Positions 58,087-64,000 of a DNA stretch of 64,000 nucleotides are shown here, piece by piece. The notes under the pieces were generated by a model. The model was given only the letters and a program-made list of their open reading frames with translations. It was not told the origin of the DNA and ran no database searches. Source of the DNA: Rhodobacteraceae bacterium M382 (GTDB lineage: Bacteria; Pseudomonadota; Alphaproteobacteria; Rhodobacterales; Rhodobacteraceae); NCBI GenBank assembly GCA_025141015.1, contig CP081098.1, forward strand, positions 4,408,501 through 4,472,500, written 5' to 3'. Position 1 is the stretch's first letter, and each line of letters starts with the position of its first letter. Made by a program: the position numbers and the translations under genes.

Positions 58087-58106
58087 GGTGCGTGCAAGCA
58101 CGCACC
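58087..58106. repeat. Perfect intergenic palindrome between boxC and boxB
   Basis: GGTGCGTGC-AA-GCACGCACC, 9-bp arms, 8 bases after the boxC stop and followed by CTACGG. Sequences of this kind recur between genes in several roseobacter genomes as I recall, so a REP-like element is likely; it occurs once in this window. It may act as an mRNA-stabilising hairpin. Confidence 0.55.
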
Positions 58107-58151
58107 CTACGGCGCAACGCGCTGTATGACCTGAGTCAACGGAGGAAAGAC

Positions 58152-59603
58152 ATGCTCGACCTGATCAATGTGAGCTACGATACCCAGATCCCAAACAACG
58201 TTGGGCTCAGCTCGGACAAACGGGTGCTGAAGGCGCTGGAAAAATGGCATCCCGGCTATATCAACTGGTGGAATGACCTGATCCCGCAGAATTTCCAGGA
58301 AAGCATGGTCTACCTGCGCACGGCCGTGTCGGTCGATCCCAAGGGTTGGGCCAAGTTCGACTATGTGAAGATGCCGGAATACCGCTGGGGCGTACTGCTG
58401 GCGCCTCAGGTCGAAGACCGCCGTATCCCCTGTGGCGAACACGCGGGTGAGCCGGCCTGGCAGGAAGTGCCGGGTGAATACCGGTCGCTGATGCGCCGTC
58501 TGATCGTGATCCAGGGTGACACCGAACCCGCATCGGTCGAGCAGCAGCGTTTTCTTGGGCTGACGGCACCGTCGCTTTATGACATGCGCAATCTGTTTCA
58601 GGTCAACGTCGAAGAGGGCCGCCACCTGTGGGCAATGGTCTATCTGTTGCAAAAGTATTTCGGTCGCGATGGACGGGAAGAGGCCAACGATCTGCTGCGC
58701 CGCAGTTCAGGCAGCGAGGAAGCGCCCCGGATGCTGGGGGCGTTCAACGAAGAGACACCGGATTGGCTGTCGTTTTTCATGTTCACCTACTTCACCGATC
58801 GCGACGGCAAGATGCAGCTGGAAAGCTTGGCGCAATCTGGCTTTGACCCTCTGTCACGCACCTGCCGGTTCATGTTGACCGAAGAGGCACACCACATGTT
58901 CGTCGGCGAAACTGGCGTGGGTCGCACCATCCAACGCACATGCGATGCCATGAAAGAGGCCGGGATCACCGATCCCTATGACATCGACCGGATCCGCGAT
59001 TTGGGTGTCATCGACCTGCCGCTGATCCAGAAAAAGCTGAACCTGCATTACACGCTGTCGCTGGATCTATTCGGCCAAGAAGTATCGACCAACGCCGCAA
59101 ACGCGTTCAACGCCGGGATCAAGGGACGCTATATGGAATCCCGGATTGACGATGACCACAAGCTGACCAACGACACATATACCGTCTGGGATATGGAAGA
59201 CGGCCAACTGGTGCGCAAGGAAGTCCCCGCCCTGACCGCAATCAACATGCGACTGCGCGACGATTATACCAAGGACGCCGCCGGCGGTGTAGGCCGCTGG
59301 AACAAACTGATCCAAAAGGCCGGTGTCGAATTCGAAATGAAGCTGCCCCATGAAGCGTTCAACCGCAAAATCGGTGTCTTTGCCGACAAGCTGTTTGATC
59401 CGGACGGAGGGTTGGTGACCGGTGCTGACTATGACGCCGGGTTGCCCAAATGGCTGCCGACCAAGGCAGATGGCGATTTCATCCAATCGCTGATGAAGCC
59501 GTGTTTCGAGCCTGGAAAATACGCTGGTTGGATTGCACCACCCAAAGTCGGGATCGACAACAAGCCCGGCGATTTTGAATATGTCAAACTTCATATGGCA
59601 TAA
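58152..59603 (+). CDS. boxB: Benzoyl-CoA 2,3-epoxidase oxygenase subunit BoxB
   Basis: 483 residues from ATG 58152 with GGAGGAAAGAC before it. Di-iron enzyme that adds one oxygen to benzoyl-CoA with electrons from BoxA. Iron ligands are expected in NLFQVNVEEGRHLWAMVYLL near residue 150 and FMLTEEAHHMFVGETG near 240, with EExxH motifs in both. Long N-terminal IPNNVGLSSDKRVLKALEKW is typical. Confidence 0.96.
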   Translation: MLDLINVSYDTQIPNNVGLSSDKRVLKALEKWHPGYINWWNDLIPQNFQESMVYLRTAVSVDPKGWAKFDYVKMPEYRWGVLLAPQVEDRRIPCGEHAGEPAWQEVPGEYRSLMRRLIVIQGDTEPASVEQQRFLGLTAPSLYDMRNLFQVNVEEGRHLWAMVYLLQKYFGRDGREEANDLLRRSSGSEEAPRMLGAFNEETPDWLSFFMFTYFTDRDGKMQLESLAQSGFDPLSRTCRFMLTEEAHHMFVGETGVGRTIQRTCDAMKEAGITDPYDIDRIRDLGVIDLPLIQKKLNLHYTLSLDLFGQEVSTNAANAFNAGIKGRYMESRIDDDHKLTNDTYTVWDMEDGQLVRKEVPALTAINMRLRDDYTKDAAGGVGRWNKLIQKAGVEFEMKLPHEAFNRKIGVFADKLFDPDGGLVTGADYDAGLPKWLPTKADGDFIQSLMKPCFEPGKYAGWIAPPKVGIDNKPGDFEYVKLHMA

Positions 59604-59611
59604 CCAACCGT

Positions 59612-59633
59612 CCGGTGCCCAATCGGGCACCGG
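59612..59633 (+). other. Stem-loop after boxB
   Basis: CCGGTGCCC (59612-59620), loop AATC, GGGCACCGG (59625-59633): perfect 9-bp stem 8 bases after the boxB stop. No U run follows, so it more likely protects the boxB end of the mRNA or causes partial termination before boxA. Confidence 0.65.
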
Positions 59634-59756
59634 TCCCCATCGAGGGTTTTGGGAAATGCCATATCTTGTGCTAACCTATGATTCGTCAGGATAATCCCGA
59701 CGCGCCACGTTGCATTCTATCGCTCGACCCGACCCATTCCAGTCCGGAGCTCTGTC

Positions 59757-59933
59757 ATGCAGATCAACCGTAGCAAAGCTGAAACCCCACGCGTAAATTC
59801 CTTGTCTTCCGAGATCTCGGAGCTTCAAGGTCCCTGTGTCGGGTGCGCGGATTGCGTCGGATTGTGCATGCCGTTGATCGAAGCCTTGGTGGTGCCCGAC
59901 GTCATCCTGTCCAAGAAACGCGAGACGCAATGA
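59757..59933 (+). CDS. Small four-cysteine protein between boxB and boxA
   Basis: 58 residues, ATG 59757 with GGAG about 8 bases upstream; the stop overlaps the boxA ATG (ATGA), a strong sign of real translation. The middle reads PCVGCADCVGLCMP, a C-x2-C-x2-C-x3-C pattern that resembles one 4Fe-4S ligand set, then a hydrophobic helix-like tail IEALVVPDVIL. No signal peptide. It could be a small electron carrier or an assembly factor for BoxA, itself an iron-sulfur flavoprotein. I do not know a named family. Confidence 0.7.
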   Translation: MQINRSKAETPRVNSLSSEISELQGPCVGCADCVGLCMPLIEALVVPDVILSKKRETQ

Positions 59934-61123
59934 CCGCACCGATCAAGCAGCATCTCATTGATCCTGAAATCTGTATCCGCTGTTATACCTGCGAAATGAC
60001 CTGCCCGCTGGAGGCAATCCTGCATGACGATGACAATGTTGTCGTAGATGCAGAGAAATGCAATTTCTGCATGGATTGCATACCGGTCTGCCCAACCGGC
60101 TCAATTGATGAATGGCGGGTGGTTGCCCAACCCTATTCCGTTGAGGAGCAATTCGGCTGGATGGAACTTCCTGAACAGGAGGACATTGCCGAATCCGACA
60201 CGGATCCCGGTTCTGACGAAGCCCTGGATTCCGAAATGGCGGCCTTGCTGGCGCAGGCCCACGCAGGTGCGGGTGGCAAGGCCAAGGCCCCTTCCAGCGC
60301 AGCGAAACCCGTAATCAACATGTACAATCTGGGCAAACCCGCGCAGGTCCGGGTGCAGGGCAACTATCGCCTGACTGACGAAAACAGCGACAGCGACGTG
60401 CGCCACATCATTCTGGATATGGGTGGTGCGCCAATGCCGGTGCTCGAAGGGCAATCTATCGGTATTTTGCCTCCCGGCACCGACGACACTGGCAAACCTC
60501 ATCTCCCGCGTCTCTATTCCGTATCCAGCCCCCGCGATGGCGAACGTCCCGGTTATCAAAACATATCCCTGACGGTGAAACGTGAAGAACACGGCGTTTG
60601 CTCGAATTATGTCTGCGATCTGAACCCCGGAGACACCATCAATTTGACAGGTCCTTTTGGCTCGACCTTCTTGTTGCCATCGGATCCACAAGCAGATGTT
60701 CTCATGATCTGCACGGGAACCGGATCAGCGCCGTTCCGGGGCTTTACGATGCGCCGGTTGCGGGTGGCGCCTCATGAAACCGGAAAAATGACGCTGGTAT
60801 TTGGGGCCCGCCGCTCGAGCGAATTGCCTTATTTTGGCCCGCTCAAGAAGATCCCGGACAGCTTTATGACCAAACATTTTGCGTTCTCCCGGCAAAAAGA
60901 TGGCCCCAAGCAATATGTTCAGGATCGGCTGCGCGACGAAACGGATCGCGTTGCCCAGCTTTTGCAGAACCCCGATGGGTATATCTATATTTGCGGCCTG
61001 AAGGCGATGGAGCAGGGAGTTGAAGAGGCGCTCAAGGATATCGCTCGGGGTATCGGTTTGAACTGGTCAGAGCTGCGCGATAGGATGCGCGACGATGGCA
61101 GGTACCATGTGGAAACCTATTGA
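59930..61123 (+). CDS. boxA: Benzoyl-CoA 2,3-epoxidase reductase subunit BoxA
   Basis: 397 residues. Passes electrons from NADPH through FAD and two 4Fe-4S clusters to BoxB. Ferredoxin-type motifs CIRCYTCEMTCP (from Cys15) and CNFCMDCIPVCP (from Cys44), a linker, and a ferredoxin-reductase half from about 145 with the FAD motif RLYSVSSPRDGER, MICTGTGSAPFRGFTMRR for NADP and a C-terminal GRYHVETY. Starts within the stop of the small four-cysteine gene. Confidence 0.96.
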   Translation: MTAPIKQHLIDPEICIRCYTCEMTCPLEAILHDDDNVVVDAEKCNFCMDCIPVCPTGSIDEWRVVAQPYSVEEQFGWMELPEQEDIAESDTDPGSDEALDSEMAALLAQAHAGAGGKAKAPSSAAKPVINMYNLGKPAQVRVQGNYRLTDENSDSDVRHIILDMGGAPMPVLEGQSIGILPPGTDDTGKPHLPRLYSVSSPRDGERPGYQNISLTVKREEHGVCSNYVCDLNPGDTINLTGPFGSTFLLPSDPQADVLMICTGTGSAPFRGFTMRRLRVAPHETGKMTLVFGARRSSELPYFGPLKKIPDSFMTKHFAFSRQKDGPKQYVQDRLRDETDRVAQLLQNPDGYIYICGLKAMEQGVEEALKDIARGIGLNWSELRDRMRDDGRYHVETY

Positions 61124-61570
61124 ATGACCGCTCACGACACGCGCGCCGACCAAGCGACCTTTGTACATGAAATCCGCGTCGGCTGGGGGGATTGCGACCC
61201 AGCCCAGATTGCCTATACCGGCCATCTGCCCCGCTTTGCCCTGTCTGCGATTGACGCCTGGTGGGAACACCATCTGGACGGGGACGGGTGGTTTCAAATG
61301 GAGCTGGATCGTGGAACCGGCACCCCGTTTGTGCATATGAGCCTCGATTTCCGCTCGCCGGTTACACCGCGCCACAGATTGATGTGTGAGGTCTGGCCAG
61401 TCAAGTTGGGCAATACATCAGTGACCTTTCGGGTCGATGCGCGTCAGAACGGCAATCTGTGTTTCGAAGGACGGTTTGTCTGTGTGTTCATCGACCCGAA
61501 CGCATTCCGCCCCAAGTCTCCCCCCGAGGATATGCGCGCCGTGGTCACCGCGAACCTCAGGCCAGAATAG
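61124..61570 (+). CDS. Acyl-CoA thioesterase (4-hydroxybenzoyl-CoA thioesterase family)
   Basis: 148 residues, hotdog fold. Opening EIRVGWGDCDPAQIAYTGHL carries the active-site Asp of the family (GDxDPxxxxY). Directly abuts the boxA stop. In box clusters such a thioesterase releases CoA from stuck aromatic thioesters, so benzoyl-CoA or an analogue is the likely substrate. Confidence 0.88.
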   Translation: MTAHDTRADQATFVHEIRVGWGDCDPAQIAYTGHLPRFALSAIDAWWEHHLDGDGWFQMELDRGTGTPFVHMSLDFRSPVTPRHRLMCEVWPVKLGNTSVTFRVDARQNGNLCFEGRFVCVFIDPNAFRPKSPPEDMRAVVTANLRPE

Positions 61571-61654
61571 GCACGACTTCGCAAGATACTGCAGGTACGA
61601 CCCCGTACCTTGGGGATATATCATTGTATTTTGGCGCGATAACCACCAGAGTTG

Positions 61655-61668
61655 TGCAATATTATTCA
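61655..61668 (+). promoter_or_regulatory. BoxR-like half-matched site before boxR
   Basis: TGCA-ATATTA-TTCA at 61655-61668, 17-30 bases before the boxR ATG, keeps one exact TGCA half and the N6 spacing. Autoregulation of BoxR is known elsewhere; here inferred. Confidence 0.4.
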
Positions 61669-61684
61669 CAACGATACCGTAGAC

Positions 61685-62602
61685 ATGGCCGAAATCACCA
61701 ACTTCCGTGGAGAGATCACTTCTGACGCTGATGGCGACGCGGTGTCAGCATCCGTAAAGGAAATGATCGGTCGGGTCGGTGACAGGGTCCGAAAGGCGAG
61801 GGAACGCAAGGGGATACCACGCCGTGTTCTGTCCGAAAGATCCGGTGTTTCTCCGCGTTATCTCGCACAATTGGAAGCAGGCGAAGGCAACATCTCTATC
61901 GGACTGTTGCAGCGTGTCGCGATCGCTCTTGACCATCGTATCGAATGGTTGACCGGCGAAGAAGATCCCTGGACATCCGAAGCTCTGCGCGTGGCTGACC
62001 TGTTCCGTTCGGCCAACGCCGATACACAACAGGCCGCTTTACGGGTTCTTGCCCCCGAACCTGTCACAACGATGCGTGCGCAACGGATTTGCCTGATCGG
62101 GTTGCGTGGTGCTGGCAAGTCCACGCTCGGCCGGTTGGCCGGACAAGCCCTGACCCTGCCCTTTGTTGAATTGAACACAGAGATCGAAGAGCAAAGCGGT
62201 ATGCCTGTTGACGAGGTCATGGCTCTTTACGGCCAAGAAGGCTATCGGAAGCTCGAGTATCAAGCGATCAATCGCGTAATTGCAACCTATGAAACCATGA
62301 TCCTTGCCGTGGCTGGTGGGATTGTTGCGGAACCCGATACTTACACCACATTGCTCAGCAACTTTCATACCGTATGGGTCAAGGCATCGCCCGACGAACA
62401 CATGAACAGAGTCCGCGCCCAAGGCGATGAACGTCCAATGTCGGGCAATCCGGAAGCCATGGAACAGCTGCAGTCAATCTTGACCAGCAGGGAAGCTCTT
62501 TACAGCCGCGCCGAAGCCTGTCTCGATACAAGTGGCCAGGACGAAACCGTCTCGTTGGAAGAATTTCTAACCTTGATCGCCAAACACAAATTCCTGGACT
62601 AA
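61685..62602 (+). CDS. boxR: Benzoyl-CoA-responsive regulator BoxR
   Basis: 305 residues from ATG 61685. N-terminal XRE-type helix-turn-helix (about 35-92, VGDRVRKARERKGIPRRVLS and GVSPRYLAQLEAGEGNIS) fused to a shikimate-kinase-like domain (from about 135, P-loop LIGLRGAGKSTLGR). The kinase fold binds benzoyl-CoA rather than shikimate in BoxR/BzdR. Last gene of the cluster, 115 bases after the thioesterase gene. Confidence 0.94.
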   Translation: MAEITNFRGEITSDADGDAVSASVKEMIGRVGDRVRKARERKGIPRRVLSERSGVSPRYLAQLEAGEGNISIGLLQRVAIALDHRIEWLTGEEDPWTSEALRVADLFRSANADTQQAALRVLAPEPVTTMRAQRICLIGLRGAGKSTLGRLAGQALTLPFVELNTEIEEQSGMPVDEVMALYGQEGYRKLEYQAINRVIATYETMILAVAGGIVAEPDTYTTLLSNFHTVWVKASPDEHMNRVRAQGDERPMSGNPEAMEQLQSILTSREALYSRAEACLDTSGQDETVSLEEFLTLIAKHKFLD

Positions 62603-62892
62603 CGCACAGCGAGAGTGTCGCGCGATCCTGGGCCCTTTCTTATTCTGTCATTGATTTTTGTTTGTATTTTTTTGTGTTGTTTGGAGATTTTATTTGAGGC
62701 GCATTCGGGCACGTTGGGGTCTGAGGTTTTATTGCTGTCTTGGGTTATGTTTGGGTGGCTTTGCGTCTCGTATTCGCAAGTTTTTGACCCAAATTCACCG
62801 GCATTGGGGCGATGGGGGGCGCATATTGGTGTCATCAGACACGGAGCGGGCCGCAGATCGGTCACACCGCTCACAGGGAAAGGACCCAGATC
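62603..62892. other. Spacer with T/G-rich segment
   Basis: About 290 bases without a gene. The part 62636-62790 is strongly T- and G-rich on the plus strand, unlike the rest of the window. The start holds no clear terminator for boxR; the end holds AGGGAAAGGA, the ribosome site of the next gene. Confidence 0.4.
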
Positions 62893-63141
62893 ATGTTCAC
62901 CAAAGCCACCTTCGCCGCCGTCGCCGTTGCGCTCACCGCCTCTCTGGCTTCCGCTTCGACCGCGCCGATGCCCGTCCTGGACACGGGAATGATGCCCGCG
63001 AGCTCCAGCTATGAGGTTGCCGACACACGCGGCATGGACAACCGCCAGGACCGCCGGGGCGATCGCCAGGATTGCCGTCAATCCGAAGGTGCCGGGCACG
63101 ACAAACGCGACTGCAAGCAGGACGCCCGCCAGGCGGGATAA
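62893..63141 (+). CDS. Small secreted hydrophilic protein, unknown function
   Basis: 82 residues, ATG 62893 with AAAGGA 10 bases before. Signal peptide MFTKATFAAVAVALTASLA with cleavage near residue 22. The mature part is very rich in D, R and Q (MDNRQDRRGDRQDCRQ, then HDKRDCKQDARQ) with two Cys, so it looks unstructured and charged; similar R/D/Q-rich small exported proteins exist in roseobacters. No function can be given. Confidence 0.65.
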   Translation: MFTKATFAAVAVALTASLASASTAPMPVLDTGMMPASSSYEVADTRGMDNRQDRRGDRQDCRQSEGAGHDKRDCKQDARQAG

Positions 63142-63169
63142 GCCCTCAGAGACAGTCAATCCTCGGTTT

Positions 63170-63202
63170 TCGCACCGGATGAGCCAAGCTCGTCCGGTGC
63201 GA
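63170..63202. terminator. Long stem-loop after the small secreted protein gene
   Basis: TCGCACCGGA (63170-63179) and TCCGGTGCGA (63193-63202) pair exactly; GAGC/GCTC continues the stem inside, joined by one wobble pair, over a CAA loop: about 15 bp in all. TTTT precedes it on the plus strand, so on the minus strand it could end transcription from the right. Terminator or small-RNA element. Confidence 0.5.
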
Positions 63203-63489
63203 TGGGTTTGAGGCCACGATTTTGTCACCGCATCCTGAGCCCACCGAATTTCCCGAAGGTTTCAGCCCTGTTCCTTGACCCTCTGAATGATCTGCTCGCC
63301 GATGTCTCCCACCTTCATTTCTCCGTCCTGTGGTTGGGCGGAGGTTACACAAAGCTGGAGGCGTTTCAGGGCCACACGTCAATTTTGTCGATGACATATC
63401 GACTTGCGATTATTTTAGTTTGTCTGGTGTTTTTTTGGGAGGGTGTGTGTTTTGGATCGAATTGAGAGATTTTGTGAGTATTTATTAGG
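63203..63489. other. Region downstream of the rRNA operon
   Basis: No gene supported. 63390-63480 is again T- and G-rich on the plus strand. I searched it for a tRNA-fMet, often found after 5S in Rhodobacteraceae, and saw none. Confidence 0.4.
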
Positions 63490-63604
63490 TTTGGCGGTGA
63501 CCTACTCTCCCACGACTTAAGTCGCAGTACCATTGGCGCTTCGGTGCTTAACTTCCGGGTTCGGGATGGGACCGGGTGTTTCACTCGTGCTATGACCACC
63601 AAAC
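63490..63604 (-). rRNA. rrf: 5S ribosomal RNA
   Basis: The minus strand reads GGTGGTCATAGCACGAGTG at its start, CCCGGTCCCATCCCGAACCC within, and GTGGGAGAGTAGGTCACCGC near its end, which are 5S hallmarks; about 115 bases. Ends are good to a few bases. Confidence 0.95.
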
Positions 63605-63614
63605 CGAATAAATA

Positions 63615-63680
63615 CTCACTGTCCGCTCTCGGACAGTGAGAGTGACAGACAGCGTTTTCCAAAGGAAAGCGCGTTGTCAC
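63615..63680 (-). other. Processing stem-loops in the 23S-5S spacer
   Basis: Two hairpins: CTCACTGTCC / GGACAGTGAG (63615-63640, 10-11 bp), and an imperfect one, GTGACA to TGTCAC (63642-63680), over an AAA loop. They lie directly before the 5S 5' end, where RNase processing signals are expected. No tRNA lies in this spacer. Confidence 0.55.
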
Positions 63681-63828
63681 CCATTCATTGTCAGAGCGGA
63701 TAGAGATCAATCAACATTGTGCTGTCCAAGCCAAGATTTTTTGGGGCTGTATGCTTTTGTTTGGTTCCAGTTTTGTTGGCCTATTGCGCGGAGCGCTACA
63801 TGAGGCCAGCAGTCTTACTTTTACTGGA

Positions 63829-64000
63829 TCAAATCAAGCCTATCGGACCATTAGTACCAGTCAACTGAACATGTTACCATGCTTACATCTCTGGCCTATC
63901 GACGAGGTGGTCTACCTCGGTCCTCAGGGATACCTTGTTTTGAGGGGGGCTTCCCGCTTAGATGCCTTCAGCGGTTATCCTGTCCGAACATAGCTACCCA
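63829..64000 (-). rRNA. rrl: 23S ribosomal RNA, 3' end (partial)
   Basis: The minus strand carries the 3' end of 23S rRNA: GGTACTAATGGTCCGATAGG close to the terminus, and the conserved run with ACCTCGTCGATAGGCCAGAG upstream. The gene continues past the window edge; the 3' terminus near 63829 is judged by analogy with E. coli. Confidence 0.93.

Noticed and set aside
63146-63397. Minus-strand frame between 5S and the small secreted gene
   Set aside because: Crosses the strong hairpin at 63170-63202 and has no ribosome site; composition is not protein-like.

Overview
The window looks like chromosomal DNA of a marine Roseobacter-group alphaproteobacterium (Rhodobacteraceae). The reasons are the company of a CcrM-type GANTC methylase, a compact flagellar block (motB-flgE-flgK-flgL-flgI), the beta-hydroxyaspartate cycle (bhcRABCD), a DmdB-like acyl-CoA ligase, a TRAP transporter, the hutFIHGU form of histidine degradation and the aerobic benzoyl-CoA (box) pathway. 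Base composition is moderately GC-rich apart from a visibly AT-richer first gene. This assignment is inference from gene content; no database was searched. LEFT PART (1-8.4 kb): a hybrid histidine kinase cut by the window edge, a frameshifted IS110-type transposase relic, ccrM and rnhB, small secreted proteins of unknown role, a membrane-anchored winged-helix protein, and a class III adenylate cyclase fused to an N-terminal DUF427-like domain. CENTRAL-LEFT (8.4-28.5 kb): an AtuA-family protein with a strong palindrome in front of it; the complete beta-hydroxyaspartate cycle operon with its divergent IclR regulator; five flagellar genes; an acyl-CoA ligase and a GMC oxidoreductase; and an arsenate module (ArsR-ArsC fusion, GAPDH, ArsJ) that would export arsenate as 1-arseno-3-phosphoglycerate. 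CENTRAL (28.5-45 kb): an Lrp/AsnC regulator divergent from a four-gene catabolic operon (M20 amidohydrolase, diaminopropionate ammonia-lyase-like enzyme, M24 hydrolase, EutA/maleate-isomerase-like protein) that resembles ectoine degradation but fits no pathway I know; the full hut locus (hutC, hutD, hutF, hutIHGU) with a HutC-type operator; a pseudouridine synthase; a small ArsR/SRPBCC/YciI operon; and serB. RIGHT PART (44.4-62.6 kb): an aromatic-acid island with gentisate 1,2-dioxygenase, a fumarylacetoacetate-hydrolase-family enzyme and a 3-hydroxybenzoate 6-hydroxylase-like monooxygenase, then a DctP-DctQ-DctM TRAP transporter, a MarR regulator with a feruloyl-CoA-synthase-like ligase, and the box operon (benzoate-CoA ligase, alpha/beta hydrolase, DUF309 protein, boxC, boxB, a 58-residue four-cysteine protein, boxA, thioesterase, boxR). 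Copies of a TGCA-N6-TGCA-like motif precede the ligase, boxC, boxR and also the TRAP transporter, suggesting that BoxR ties uptake to benzoyl-CoA metabolism. The window ends in the 3' part of an rRNA operon on the minus strand (5S and the 3' end of 23S). No CRISPR array, prophage, intact insertion sequence or tRNA gene was seen. Taken together the genes describe a heterotroph that takes up and oxidises dissolved organic matter: C2 acids through glyoxylate, amino acids and their derivatives, and aromatic acids.
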